A stretch of DNA of 64,000 bases from an uncultured bacterium (GCA_938036155.1 CALHPA010000003.1:28342-92341); one strand, 5' to 3'. Counted from the first letter of the stretch, positions 18,008 through 26,538 are shown. The notes: a model not told the origin generated them from the letters alone. Program-made: numbers and translations.

Positions 18008-18036
18008 TTGACATATAAATATTTTTGTGCTATAAT
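18008..18036 (+). promoter_or_regulatory. perfect-consensus sigma70 promoter of an orphan short transcript
   Basis: TTGACA, exactly 17 bp, then TGCTATAAT: both hexamers match consensus and the -10 is extended. It drives no annotated gene; the next plus-strand gene is more than 2 kb away. Confidence 0.85.
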
Positions 18037-18100
18037 AAAAGCATAATCATCCAAAAAATAAAAAACATCAAAACAAAAATGATTATAGAAAGGAAATATT

Positions 18101-18175
18101 TTGTTCAAAGTTATTCGAGTAAATCAATCTGAAGAATCTTATTCAGTAAACGTTCGAACAAGTCGTGAAAAATAA
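18101..18175 (+). CDS. possible 24-aa microprotein
   Basis: TTG start six bases after AAGGA; the peptide runs from FKVIRVNQSEES to VNVRTSREK and is basic and soluble. It fits entirely between the consensus promoter and the terminator. No homologue is recognised. Confidence 0.35.
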   Translation: MFKVIRVNQSEESYSVNVRTSREK

Positions 18176-18197
18176 TTAAGACTTTCAAGAATCTAAA

Positions 18198-18230
18198 AAA
18201 TCGCCCATTGTCCTTGGGGCGATTTTTAAA
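18198..18230 (+). terminator. terminator of the orphan transcript
   Basis: AAATCGCCC and GGGCGATTT form a 9-bp stem followed by TTT. Confidence 0.85.
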
Positions 18231-18255
18231 TATTTTAATAAATTGTCAAGTGTTA

Positions 18256-20082
18256 TTATTTAGTAGATTTTGCCATTCGTTTGCGCTCATTTGAGTCGAG
18301 ATAGCGCTTTCGAAGACGCAAATTCTGTGGCGTAACTTCAAGAAGCTCATCATCTTCAATAAAATCAATGCATTGTTCAAGACTTAACTGAGTAAACGGT
18401 GTTAGCTGAACTGCACCATCAGAAGATTTTGAACGCATATTCGTGAGGTGTTTTTCTTTCACGACATTAATTTCAAGATCTTCTTGGCGATTATTTAAGC
18501 CAACAATCATTCCAGCATAAACTTCAGTTCCTGGGCCAATAAATAGTTCGCCACGGCTTTCTGCGCTTTGAAGAGCGTAAGGTGTTGACACCCCTTTTTC
18601 GAAAGCTATCAATACACCATTTCGGCTTGAAGGAATTTTAGCTCCGACCTCTTGATAACCATATGGCAAGCTATTCATGATAATAGTACCTTTTGTAGCG
18701 GTCAGCATTAGATTTCGAAGACCAATCATTGCACGAGTTGTAATAATATAAGTTAAGCGAGTAGCCCCTGTTGGTAGGCTCTCTTGCGCGCGCATTTCCG
18801 CTCGGCGGGTTCCCATTTCTTGGCTCACCGCACCAACAAATTCAGGTGCAACTTCAATAATTAATTCTTCGACCGGTTCTTTTTCGATACCATTTTCCTG
18901 AATCGTAACCACTTGTGGACGGCCAACTTCGAATTCAAAACCTTCACGGCGCAATGTTTCAATCAAAACAGAAAGATGGAGTTCGCCACGACCCGAAATA
19001 ATAAATCCGATTCCACTTTCTTCAACTTGTAGCGAAACATTTGTTTCGAGCTCTTTCTTTAGTCGATCGCCAATTTGACGTGAAGTTGTAAACTCACCTT
19101 CACGACCTTTCATTGGGCTGGTATTTGGGCCAAGATACATCGAAAGGGTTGGCTTTTCAACCTCAATTGTTGGCAAAGCTTCAGGATTATTTGCATCTGC
19201 CAAAGTTTCACCAATTTCAGCTTCAGAAACACCTGTGATCGCTACAATATCTCCAGCAAAGGCTTCTTGAATTTCCTCACGGTTCAAACCACGATATGCA
19301 AAGAGTTTATCAATTTTAGATTTTTTAACCGTGCCATCTCTCTTAATTAATGCAATTTGTTCGCCAGATTTCACTTTTCCGCGTGAAATTCGCCCAATCG
19401 CATATTTTCCTAAGAAATTATCATAAGTCAAAGAAGTTACAAGTAGCTGAAAACCACCTTCAAGTTCAACTTTCGGCGCAGGAATTTCGTTAATAATCGC
19501 ATCAAAAATCGGCTCAAAATTTGCATCTGCCTCAGGATTTTCTGGCACTTCTGGCCAAGCCTTACCATCGCGACCAATTGCATAATAAGTTGGATACAAC
19601 AATTGATCGTCATTCGTAGCGAGCTCCAAAAATAAATCCGAAACCTCATCATTTACTTCTGTAATTCGACGAGCTGGTTTGTCAATTTTATTCACTACCA
19701 CAATTGGTTTTAAGCCAAGTTCAAGCGCTTTCGAAAGCACAAACTTTGTTTGCGGCATTGGGCCTTCTTGAGCATCCACAACCAAAATCACACCATCCGC
19801 CATATTTAGCGTGCGTTCAACCTCGCCAGAAAAATCGGCATGGCCTGGCGTATCAATAATGTTAATTTTATAATCACCATGATAAATTGACGTCTGTTTT
19901 GCGGTAATGGTAATTCCGCGCTCCGACTCCTGATCCCCTGAGTCCATCAAAAGTGTTTGGCTCATTTCAGCCTGATTTTCACGAAAAGTATTGCTCTGTT
20001 TTAAAAGACCATCCACTAAAGTGGTTTTTCCGTGGTCGACGTGAGCAATAATCGCTACATTTCGAATATTTTCCGATTTCAT
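18256..20082 (-). CDS. typA: translational GTPase TypA/BipA
   Basis: Ribosome-binding GTPase related to EF-G. G1 is AHVDHGKTT at residues 13-21, G3 DTPGHADF, G4 NKID. Domain II/III blocks and the TypA-specific C-terminal region (GVSTPYALQSAESRGELFIG) follow. Length is 608 aa, normal. A promoter TTGATT-17-TAGAAT lies at 20149-20121, and a second TATAAT box lies between it and the gene. Confidence 0.96.
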   Translation of the reverse strand: MKSENIRNVAIIAHVDHGKTTLVDGLLKQSNTFRENQAEMSQTLLMDSGDQESERGITITAKQTSIYHGDYKINIIDTPGHADFSGEVERTLNMADGVILVVDAQEGPMPQTKFVLSKALELGLKPIVVVNKIDKPARRITEVNDEVSDLFLELATNDDQLLYPTYYAIGRDGKAWPEVPENPEADANFEPIFDAIINEIPAPKVELEGGFQLLVTSLTYDNFLGKYAIGRISRGKVKSGEQIALIKRDGTVKKSKIDKLFAYRGLNREEIQEAFAGDIVAITGVSEAEIGETLADANNPEALPTIEVEKPTLSMYLGPNTSPMKGREGEFTTSRQIGDRLKKELETNVSLQVEESGIGFIISGRGELHLSVLIETLRREGFEFEVGRPQVVTIQENGIEKEPVEELIIEVAPEFVGAVSQEMGTRRAEMRAQESLPTGATRLTYIITTRAMIGLRNLMLTATKGTIIMNSLPYGYQEVGAKIPSSRNGVLIAFEKGVSTPYALQSAESRGELFIGPGTEVYAGMIVGLNNRQEDLEINVVKEKHLTNMRSKSSDGAVQLTPFTQLSLEQCIDFIEDDELLEVTPQNLRLRKRYLDSNERKRMAKSTK

Positions 20083-20120
20083 ATTTTCTTTCTCTTAAAA
20101 ATTATTATAAAACTTTAAAT

Positions 20121-20149
20121 ATTCTACCATTTTTTTCATCAAAAATCAA
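20121..20149 (-). promoter_or_regulatory. typA promoter
   Basis: TTGATT, a 17-bp spacer and TAGAAT on the minus strand. Confidence 0.6.
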
Positions 20150-20154
20150 CCAAA

Positions 20155-20604
20155 CTATTTAGAGAAATTGCGCCACCAAAGAATTTTATTCGCAATATTA
20201 AATAGCCATTTCACTCGCCGATCATAATTCAGAATTATCAAATGCGTGTGCTGATGCTTAACAGTTTTTCGAACATTTTGCGCTGCACGAGCATAAATTG
20301 AAAAACCCTGAGCTTCATATTTTGACAAAATTTCAAAATACTCTTCTTTTTCTGCTGGCAAAAAATCACTAATTGTCTCTGTAAACCTCTTAGGAATTAG
20401 GAGTAAATGTTTATCAACTTCGAAACCATCCCAAATCTGGTAAGGAAATAAGTTTTCAACTAATACAAAATATTCAAATTTCTCTATAACCGAGTCGTCG
20501 CGCATCACTCTGTCATAAAAATTATAATCTTCACCCTCAGATTTTCGATTTTCTGCGTATTTTTCATATTTTTTACCAGTACCGTTTGGCTTTCGTGTGT
20601 CCAT
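20155..20604 (-). CDS. HIT (histidine triad) family protein
   Basis: Nucleotide-binding hydrolase or transferase of the HIT superfamily. The triad is HQHTH at residues 117-121 followed by hydrophobic residues (LII). The upstream KHLLLIPKRF strand matches the usual HIT strand before the central helix. Length is 149 aa. The first 30 residues are charged and variable. The exact substrate cannot be read from sequence. Confidence 0.8.
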   Translation of the reverse strand: MDTRKPNGTGKKYEKYAENRKSEGEDYNFYDRVMRDDSVIEKFEYFVLVENLFPYQIWDGFEVDKHLLLIPKRFTETISDFLPAEKEEYFEILSKYEAQGFSIYARAAQNVRKTVKHQHTHLIILNYDRRVKWLFNIANKILWWRNFSK

Positions 20605-20690
20605 TCTTTTTATTTTGCCTTTCAGTTATACACATTTATCTAAATAATCTTAGCATAACTTTAATATTTTTCAAAAAATGAAAAAAGTTG

Positions 20691-20719
20691 TTGACTTCAC
20701 AAAAAAAGTCTGCTAGAAT
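20691..20719 (+). promoter_or_regulatory. tRNA-Val promoter
   Basis: TTGACT, a 17-bp spacer and TGCTAGAAT (extended -10). Confidence 0.8.
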
Positions 20720-20730
20720 AGTAATTGTTC

Positions 20731-20807
20731 GGGTGATTAGCTCAGTTGGCTAGAGCATCTCGTTTACACCGAGAGGGTCTGGGGTTCGAGTCCCTAATCA
20801 CCCACCA
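20731..20807 (+). tRNA. tRNA-Val (anticodon TAC)
   Basis: The acceptor GGGTGAT pairs with ATCACCC, the D and T arms are normal, and the anticodon loop TTTACAC gives TAC. The 3' CCA is encoded. Confidence 0.95.
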
Positions 20808-20823
20808 ATTGAAATTATATCGG

Positions 20824-20848
20824 AAAGCTTCAGTTTTGGAGCTTTTTT
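20824..20848 (+). terminator. tRNA-Val terminator
   Basis: An AAAGCTTC/GGAGCTTT stem with an AGTTTT loop and a T run. Confidence 0.8.
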
Positions 20849-20870
20849 ATTTTTTCGAAATATTAACTTA

Positions 20871-20899
20871 TTGACTTTTTAAGCTTTTTATGTTATTAT
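20871..20899 (+). promoter_or_regulatory. promoter of the 118-aa membrane protein
   Basis: TTGACT, a 17-bp spacer and TATTAT. The upstream in-frame ATG at 20890 falls inside the -10 box, which fixes the real start at 20959. Confidence 0.75.
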
Positions 20900-20958
20900 A
20901 TAAATATTCTAGTACCTTTCACGCACTGGAAAATTCATATAGAAAAGGAGGGTTAAAA

Positions 20959-21315
20959 ATGATTAACCTTCTTGTAAATTGCACGCTTTTCGTTTTACGC
21001 ATGCTTAACGTCATTACTTTTGGCATTCTCGACAATCTCGCAGTTGTCTATGGAGTACTTGTTCTCGCAACATTCTATGCAGTAGTTAAACTAGACAAGT
21101 ATTTTAAAATATGCGATTTTTGGCGGAGTTCTGGATTTTTCATCAAAACTCTCATTTTCATTGGGATTTTATTCAACACACTTCCCCAATGGTATTTCTG
21201 GGTTGTGGGTGTGATTTTGGTCGTTTTGACATATTCCTTAGCGCCATCTAATGCATCAAAAGAGCCATCAATTTTAGTAAGAATTTATGATATTATAATT
21301 AGAGGACTATCATAA
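20959..21315 (+). CDS. small integral membrane protein, 118 aa
   Basis: Unrecognised. Start chosen at 20959 because AAAAGGAGGG lies just upstream and the promoter excludes earlier starts. Three or four hydrophobic segments fill almost the whole protein (MINLLVNCTLFVLRML, IKTLIFIGILFNTLPQW, WVVGVILVVLTYSL), with a short polar tail. It is a single-gene unit with its own promoter and terminator, next to the surface-protein genes. Confidence 0.7.
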   Translation: MINLLVNCTLFVLRMLNVITFGILDNLAVVYGVLVLATFYAVVKLDKYFKICDFWRSSGFFIKTLIFIGILFNTLPQWYFWVVGVILVVLTYSLAPSNASKEPSILVRIYDIIIRGLS

Positions 21316-21344
21316 AAGTGATCTAAAAAAGAATGCCAAAAAGA

Positions 21345-21407
21345 GAAGCCTAAAAAAAGTCGTAGGCTTCCGCCAGTACAATAAATCACCTTTTCGAAGG
21401 TGATTTT
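21345..21407 (+). terminator. double hairpin ending the 118-aa gene
   Basis: A GAAGCCTA/TAGGCTTC stem at 21345-21370 is followed by AAATCACC/GGTGATTT with a TTTTCGAA loop at 21383-21406 and a T-rich tail. Confidence 0.85.
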
Positions 21408-21468
21408 TCTTTATTTTTTCGAAAAAAGTTAAAGCGCTTGCGTTTATTTAATATATATTATATGCTTA

Positions 21469-21497
21469 TTGACTTTTTAATAATTTTGTGCTATAAT
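21469..21497 (+). promoter_or_regulatory. promoter of the Pro-rich surface protein
   Basis: TTGACT, a 17-bp spacer and TGCTATAAT (extended -10). The leader to the start codon is about 145 nt. Confidence 0.85.
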
Positions 21498-21505
21498 TCT
21501 AGCAG

Positions 21506-21583
21506 TTGACATATCATAATCAGCAGATCTGTCAATGAAGCTTAACAAGAATTAGGTTATTATGAGGTATTAATCGTGCCTCA
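21506..21583 (+). promoter_or_regulatory. structured 5' leader of the Pro-rich surface gene
   Basis: Two inverted repeats lie in the leader: TTGACA...TGTCAA (21506-21535) and TGAGG...CCTCA (21563-21583). The palindrome TTTTTGGCCAAAAA follows near 21598-21611. A regulatory role is inferred from position only. Confidence 0.35.
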
Positions 21584-21646
21584 ATAGTCATTATTTGTTT
21601 TTGGCCAAAAATAAATAAAATCTATAGAGAAAGGATGGTGCAAAAA

Positions 21647-23119
21647 ATGATGACTATAACTGAAAAAATTGATAAAGTTCTAGAACAATTGAAGGAACTG
21701 GCTTCCACTAAGAAAGGCGGGGAGATGTGGTTTAAAGAGGTCCGCAAAACTGCGGCTAAAAAACCTACAGAAGAAGAAGAGCTCGCTTATCTTGAAGTTA
21801 AACTTCAAGAGCTGCGTAACAACTCTGAAGACGAAGCTGATAGTGGAGATGCTAGTGCTAAAGCAAAGCTAAATATTTGGCTAAAAATAGTTATAGGTGC
21901 AATATTTCTATTTATAATTGGCACAATGGCTTGGTTTTTACTTTTAGCACCAAAAAGTACCAGTGCTACAAATAGTAGCACAACAGCTACCGTTTCTTCT
22001 ACAATTTCATATGTAGATCTTCCAAAAGAAGATTTCCAGATCGTCGACTATAAGGTCGACGGTGATACTGTAGCTTATAACGGACAAATTGCAAATACGC
22101 AACACAAAGTATTTGCAAATGGGTCAGATGAAAACACTCTTTCAGCAAACGCTGAAAGCGCAGTTAACGAGATGGTTCAGTACATGAGCCATAACGCAAC
22201 TGCGTTAAAGGAGAAAGCCATGACCTTTGGCATCGTTAATTCTGATGCCAATGTCAAAGATTGGCTAGAGAAGAAGGACGGAAAAGTTCGCTATAACGAG
22301 AAAGGGAAAGATGTTTTCTATCAAACGAAGGCATTCATTTCTAGAAGTCAAATTTCTTCCAAGAAGATGGAGGAAGGATCAAACTATTATGCTACCGGTG
22401 TGGATAACAAAGGTAACGTAGTAGTTAGCGAAAACGTACAAGACCTTTCAGGTCAACAGTATGTTGAAATATCAAACCCTAAAGATTCGACTGAAAAGTA
22501 TCGTTATTGTGTTTTGGTTTATTGTGGCAACACAGTAATGCGAAATAATAACATTCCGGGCATTAAAACTGGAAAGATACAGATCCCAAAACCTAACAAA
22601 CCTGGAAAACCAGGCGAACCGGGTAAGCCAAGTAAACCGAGTGAACCTTCGAAACCTTCTGAGCCTAGCAAGCCAAGCGAAAGCAAGGTTGAGAAGAAAG
22701 ACCCTAGTAAGGACCCCGCTAATCAGGGCAAAGCCCCAGTTGGCGGAGGTCAAAACGATGGCTCAGCAAATGGTTCAGAAACCTCTCAAGCAAAATTGCC
22801 TGAAAGCTACTCTGCTCCAGTTGCTCCATCTACACCAGCACAAAGCTCTTCTTCAACATCAGGTCAGACCACACCATCACAAGATGCTCGTGTAAGTGAG
22901 CCATCTCAATGGAGTGGAGCTGGCAAGGTCACAGATTCCAACGGCACTACAACAGTGACCAATGATGGGTCTGTAACCACCCCAGATGGTCGGAGCTATA
23001 GCAGCTTAGTGGGTCAATCTGCTCCTTCAGTTGAAGCTGGAGGTAACGGAGTTACAACTCCAAGCAGTTCGGCCAACTTTTCAGGTAGCTCTATGAGCGA
23101 GCCTGGAATAGATGACTAG
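21647..23119 (+). CDS. membrane-anchored surface protein with Pro-rich stalk
   Basis: Unrecognised protein of about 490 aa. A charged cytosolic region of about 75 residues is followed by one membrane helix (WLKIVIGAIFLFIIGTMAWFLLL), an external domain with a close cysteine pair (YRYCVLVYCGN), a low-complexity stalk of KPG, EPG and KPSEPS repeats, and a long Ser/Thr/Gly-rich tail. There is no LPxTG. Two starts are possible; the ATG at 21647 was preferred because the one at 21635 sits directly on the AAAGGA site. Codon use is less AT-rich than in the neighbours. Confidence 0.7.
   Translation: MMTITEKIDKVLEQLKELASTKKGGEMWFKEVRKTAAKKPTEEEELAYLEVKLQELRNNSEDEADSGDASAKAKLNIWLKIVIGAIFLFIIGTMAWFLLLAPKSTSATNSSTTATVSSTISYVDLPKEDFQIVDYKVDGDTVAYNGQIANTQHKVFANGSDENTLSANAESAVNEMVQYMSHNATALKEKAMTFGIVNSDANVKDWLEKKDGKVRYNEKGKDVFYQTKAFISRSQISSKKMEEGSNYYATGVDNKGNVVVSENVQDLSGQQYVEISNPKDSTEKYRYCVLVYCGNTVMRNNNIPGIKTGKIQIPKPNKPGKPGEPGKPSKPSEPSKPSEPSKPSESKVEKKDPSKDPANQGKAPVGGGQNDGSANGSETSQAKLPESYSAPVAPSTPAQSSSSTSGQTTPSQDARVSEPSQWSGAGKVTDSNGTTTVTNDGSVTTPDGRSYSSLVGQSAPSVEAGGNGVTTPSSSANFSGSSMSEPGIDD
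22590..22690 (+). repeat. KPGEPG/KPSEPS tandem repeat region
   Basis: Short degenerate repeats encode alternating Lys-Pro-Gly, Glu-Pro-Gly, Lys-Pro-Ser and Glu-Pro-Ser units; an extended, charge-alternating stalk. Confidence 0.8.
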
Positions 23120-23156
23120 CAGCTTTGATTTTTAGCGATTAGAACATTTCGAAAGT

Positions 23157-23249
23157 GTTAAAACTTTCAAACTTCACGCTAGGCGGTTTCCCGCCGCCTG
23201 GCTTTACATTGATACTTCTTAATAACCCAATTCTATGTTAAGTTTTAAC
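23157..23249 (+). other. nested inverted repeats between the two surface genes
   Basis: A perfect 10-bp repeat, GTTAAAACTT at 23157-23166 and AAGTTTTAAC at 23240-23249, encloses a GC-rich hairpin GCTAGGCGG/CCGCCTGGC (23178-23202). There is no T run after the inner hairpin. It may be a terminator variant or a processing element between the genes. Confidence 0.5.
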
Positions 23250-23278
23250 AATTCGGCTAAAGCGAAGAAAACAAAATA

Positions 23279-23306
23279 TTGACAAACAGAATTATGATGA
23301 TACTAA
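23279..23306 (+). promoter_or_regulatory. probable promoter of the LPQTG protein
   Basis: TTGACA with a 16-bp spacer and TACTAA (or TAATAA three bases later); the -35 is consensus, the -10 is weak. Confidence 0.45.
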
Positions 23307-23343
23307 TAATAAATTCTAATAAGTGGAGATTAGAAGGGAGAAA

Positions 23344-25590
23344 ATGAGGGACCAAATGAAAAAACTCATTAATTTTATTAAAAACCATTCAATAATCTCT
23401 GGTTCAGTATTGGTAGCAGCAGTAGCTCCAGCTCTAGTTTGGGCTTGGGGTCCAGCTCGACCATCATTCACTATTGAAAAACCAGCAGATTATATTACAT
23501 TCAACTCAATCACAAATAACCCTGTGATTGGCGGAGACGAAAAAGATTTCGTTGGAATTCGTGAAGTTGGCTCAAACGCAAAATGGACAAACAATATGAA
23601 AGTTCAAAATGGCAAAGAATATTACGTTCGAATGTACGTTCACAACAACGCAGCTTCGAACTTAAATCTTGTTGCCGAAAACGTAGTAGCAAAACTTAAC
23701 GTTCCAACAACAACAGCAAAAAATGTGACTGTTCAAGGTCAGATTTCAGCTTCAAATGCAAAACCTAACACAGTTTGGGACGAAGCAACTTTTTCAAGCG
23801 ATAATGATTTCAACTTAGCTTATGTTGCCGGTTCTGCCCTTTTCGAAAACAACGGAATGGGTACAACTAAACTTCCAGACAGTATTGTAAATAATACTGG
23901 AGCAAAACTTGGATACGACAAACTTGACGGAAAAATCCCTGGATGTTTCCAATATGCAGGCTATGTAACCGTTAAAGTTAAAGCTCAAGTTAGCCAACCG
24001 CAAGAAAAAACTAATATCGACCTTGCAAAAACAGTTCGAAATAAAACAAATGGCGAAAAATCTTGGGTTGAAACTGTAAATGCAAAATCTGGCGATACAG
24101 TTCAATTCCAAATTCACGCTAAAAATACAGGTTCTGCAGGAATTCAGAATCTTGTAATTCGCGACATTTTACCAAAAGGTTTGAATTACGTTGCGGGCTC
24201 AACAAAGCTCTACAACACATCAAATCCAAAAGGATTAAAAGTTAGCGATAACGTCATTCAAAATTCTGGAATCAATATTGGTTCATATCAACCAAATGGC
24301 GACGCTTATGTTCGGTTTGATGCAACTGTTTCAGCTGAAAATAGTTTGCCAGTTTGTGGAGAGAACACTTTAACCAACATCGCTCAAGCAAGTGACCAAA
24401 AAATCGTTAAAAACGATACTGCAAGCGTAAAAGTTACAAAAAAATGTGAAACTCCTAAAAATCCAGTCTATAAATGTGAAGCTTTAAGTTTGAACATTGT
24501 TCGAAAAGATGAAAAGCAAATCACTTATGCGGCTGATACAAAATATTCAGTAAAAGATACGGAATTTACTGGCACAAAATATGTAGTAAAAAATTCAAAA
24601 AATGAAGTTGTTGCCGAAAAAGTTATAAATGGTGGAACTAAATTCGAAATTACCGTTCCAAATAATGTAAATGAAAAATACACAGTTATTTCAACAATCA
24701 TTACTAAAGACGGTGAAAACTCAAATTCAAATTGTGAAAAATCTTTCGAAACTAAAGCTCCAGCGCCGGTTCCATCTAAACCGGAATTGGTATGTCGAAA
24801 TATTACAATTAACCAAATCTCTCGAACAAAATTCGAATTTAACACTTCTTATACTGTAAATAACACAACATTCGTTGGCGTTAAATATATTGTAAAAGAC
24901 CAGAGTGGCAAAATCGTAATCGAGAAAACTGTAAACAATGGCTCAAAATTAACGCTCAACATTGAAATTGTTGGTAAATTCACAATTTCTTCAACAGTTA
25001 TCACAAAAGATGGCGAAAACTCAAATTCAAATTGTGAAAAATCTTTCGAAGTTAAACGTGAAGAAAAACCTTCAATCCTTATCAAGAAAACTGTAAATAA
25101 TCAGAAAAATGCTAAAATTGAAGCAAATACTGATTTCAACTACGAGATTACAGTTTCGAATAACGGAAATGTTGATTTGAAAGACGTTGTTGTAACAGAT
25201 CGTGCACCAGCAAATATCACTTTTGTAAGTGCCGATAGTGGCGAAATCAAAGATAATATTTTAACTCTAAAGATTGACTCTTTGAAAGTTGGTGAAAGTA
25301 AAACTATTACAATCAAATCACAAGCAACAGCAACAGGAATGACTGCCGTAAATACAGCTTGTGTAGATACGCCAACAATTCCTGGAGATAACGATGGTTG
25401 TGATAGTGCGAAAGTGGAAGTTCCAAAGAAACAAACTCCACCAACACCTACACCAAATAGCCCAACACCAAATATTCCAACAGAGTTGCCGCAAACTGGT
25501 GCAAATACCCTTTCTGCAATTCTTGGATTAACTTCAATGGTAACCGCCTTTGGTTACTACTTCGCTAGCCGAAAAGCTGCAAGATTCTAA
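23344..25590 (+). CDS. LPxTG-anchored surface protein with DUF11-type repeats
   Basis: Large secreted adhesin-like protein of about 748 aa. An N-terminal signal or anchor segment (IISGSVLVAAVAPALVWA) is followed by beta-rich domains. One resembles a DUF11 repeat (LAKTVRNKTNGEKSW to NIAQASDQ); two tandem modules start CEALSLNIV and CRNITINQI and share an exact KDGENSNSNCEKSFE ending; a second DUF11-type domain (YEITVSNNGNVDLKDVVVTD) follows. The C-terminus has a Thr/Pro stalk, LPQTG, a hydrophobic helix and a basic tail (SRKAARF), a sortase signal. The start follows AAGGGAG; the open frame extends seven codons further. No sortase gene is in the window. Confidence 0.85.
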   Translation: MRDQMKKLINFIKNHSIISGSVLVAAVAPALVWAWGPARPSFTIEKPADYITFNSITNNPVIGGDEKDFVGIREVGSNAKWTNNMKVQNGKEYYVRMYVHNNAASNLNLVAENVVAKLNVPTTTAKNVTVQGQISASNAKPNTVWDEATFSSDNDFNLAYVAGSALFENNGMGTTKLPDSIVNNTGAKLGYDKLDGKIPGCFQYAGYVTVKVKAQVSQPQEKTNIDLAKTVRNKTNGEKSWVETVNAKSGDTVQFQIHAKNTGSAGIQNLVIRDILPKGLNYVAGSTKLYNTSNPKGLKVSDNVIQNSGINIGSYQPNGDAYVRFDATVSAENSLPVCGENTLTNIAQASDQKIVKNDTASVKVTKKCETPKNPVYKCEALSLNIVRKDEKQITYAADTKYSVKDTEFTGTKYVVKNSKNEVVAEKVINGGTKFEITVPNNVNEKYTVISTIITKDGENSNSNCEKSFETKAPAPVPSKPELVCRNITINQISRTKFEFNTSYTVNNTTFVGVKYIVKDQSGKIVIEKTVNNGSKLTLNIEIVGKFTISSTVITKDGENSNSNCEKSFEVKREEKPSILIKKTVNNQKNAKIEANTDFNYEITVSNNGNVDLKDVVVTDRAPANITFVSADSGEIKDNILTLKIDSLKVGESKTITIKSQATATGMTAVNTACVDTPTIPGDNDGCDSAKVEVPKKQTPPTPTPNSPTPNIPTELPQTGANTLSAILGLTSMVTAFGYYFASRKAARF

Positions 25591-25630
25591 GCTGACCGCT
25601 TCTCAATGGAGCGATTAGGCTTCAATCTAA

Positions 25631-25660
25631 AAAATAGACTTCCAGTTGGAAGTCTATTTT
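25631..25660. terminator. bidirectional terminator
   Basis: A perfect 13-bp stem, AAAATAGACTTCC with an AGTT loop, serves the converging LPQTG gene and folD. Confidence 0.9.
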
Positions 25661-25664
25661 ATTT

Positions 25665-26516
25665 TTATAAATCTTGCTGGCCTTTCTTGTCAGCAACTTT
25701 TCTTGCTGTCGTAATCACATTATCAATCAATGAAGCTACTGTAAGTGGACCAACACCGCCCTTCACTGGGGTGATTATTAAATCTTTTCGAAAATCACGA
25801 ACCTCCTCAGCTACATCACCTTTAATCTTACCGTTCTCGCTTGCTGTTCCGGCGTCAACAACTACAGCCTTATTCTTTAGCATTTCTGAAGTAATCAGCC
25901 CAGGTTTTCCGACCGCCGTAATTACCACGTCAAAATCTTTAAGTTGTTCTTTCATTTCTTTCGAATTAAATTCGTCAAATTTCGAAATTGATATACCAGA
26001 AGCTTCAAGCAATTTTGAAAGTGGTGCACCCACCAGCTTACCTTGACCAACAATAGCAACTTTTTTATTCTCTAACGAAATATTATACCCTGCCAAAAGC
26101 CAATTTATCGCCTGAGCTGTGGCTGGAACAAAAGCACCACCATTCAAACCGTCAACATCTTTTTCCTTAGATATTTCCGCTAAAATTTGCTCAGTTTCCT
26201 CTTTCGAAATCTTCTCGCCGTTTTCATCTTCAAGCGGAAGTTGAACAATAATTCCATGAATATTTTCATCAAGATTTGCTTTTTGAATTTCTTTTTTCAT
26301 AAATTCAACAGCAACTTTCCGCCGCTCAACCTCGATTAGAATATCTTCACCATATTTTTCTTTAAGCCGCATATAAGTTTCAGTTACAGGATTTTTCGAA
26401 GAATAAAAAATTACTAATTTCGGAAAAACCCGCCAACTTTGCCGCAAAGCCCGCACTTGCTTAGCTTGACGCTCCTTAATAAAATCGCGGAGTTCTGCAC
26501 CATTTAAAATTCTCAT
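25665..26516 (-). CDS. folD: bifunctional methylenetetrahydrofolate dehydrogenase / cyclohydrolase
   Basis: Interconverts 5,10-methylene-, methenyl- and 10-formyl-tetrahydrofolate. The catalytic Tyr-x3-Lys is in YMRLK near residue 50; VQLPLEDE, DVDGLNGG and the C-terminal PVKGGVGPLTVA match the family. The Rossmann part has VAIVGQGKLVGAPLS. Length is 283 aa, normal. A TATAAT box lies 6 nt before the ATG without a ribosome-binding site. With glyA nearby it supplies one-carbon units. Confidence 0.96.
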   Translation of the reverse strand: MRILNGAELRDFIKERQAKQVRALRQSWRVFPKLVIFYSSKNPVTETYMRLKEKYGEDILIEVERRKVAVEFMKKEIQKANLDENIHGIIVQLPLEDENGEKISKEETEQILAEISKEKDVDGLNGGAFVPATAQAINWLLAGYNISLENKKVAIVGQGKLVGAPLSKLLEASGISISKFDEFNSKEMKEQLKDFDVVITAVGKPGLITSEMLKNKAVVVDAGTASENGKIKGDVAEEVRDFRKDLIITPVKGGVGPLTVASLIDNVITTARKVADKKGQQDL

Positions 26517-26538
26517 TCTTTTATTATACGCAAATATA

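Larger units (their letters stand above)
18043..18230 (+). ncRNA. short transcript, possible sRNA or microprotein mRNA
   Basis: The interval is bounded by the consensus promoter and by a strong terminator, giving a predicted RNA of about 190 nt in the 420-bp gap between pgk and typA, opposite to both. It contains a 24-codon frame with a well-placed AAGGA site and a TTG start (18101-18175), overlapped by a 17-codon ATG frame (18079-18132). It may be a highly expressed micro-mRNA or a regulatory RNA. Confidence 0.5.

Noticed and set aside
20890..20958. An earlier ATG start for the 118-aa membrane protein
   Set aside because: It lies inside the promoter -10 box and lacks a ribosome-binding site; 20959 has AAAAGGAGGG.
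21598..21611. TTTTTGGCCAAAAA palindrome as an insertion or att site
   Set aside because: No second copy or adjacent recombinase was found; it is more simply part of the leader.
22590..22690. CRISPR-like short repeats
   Set aside because: The units are in-frame protein repeats without unique spacers or a leader.
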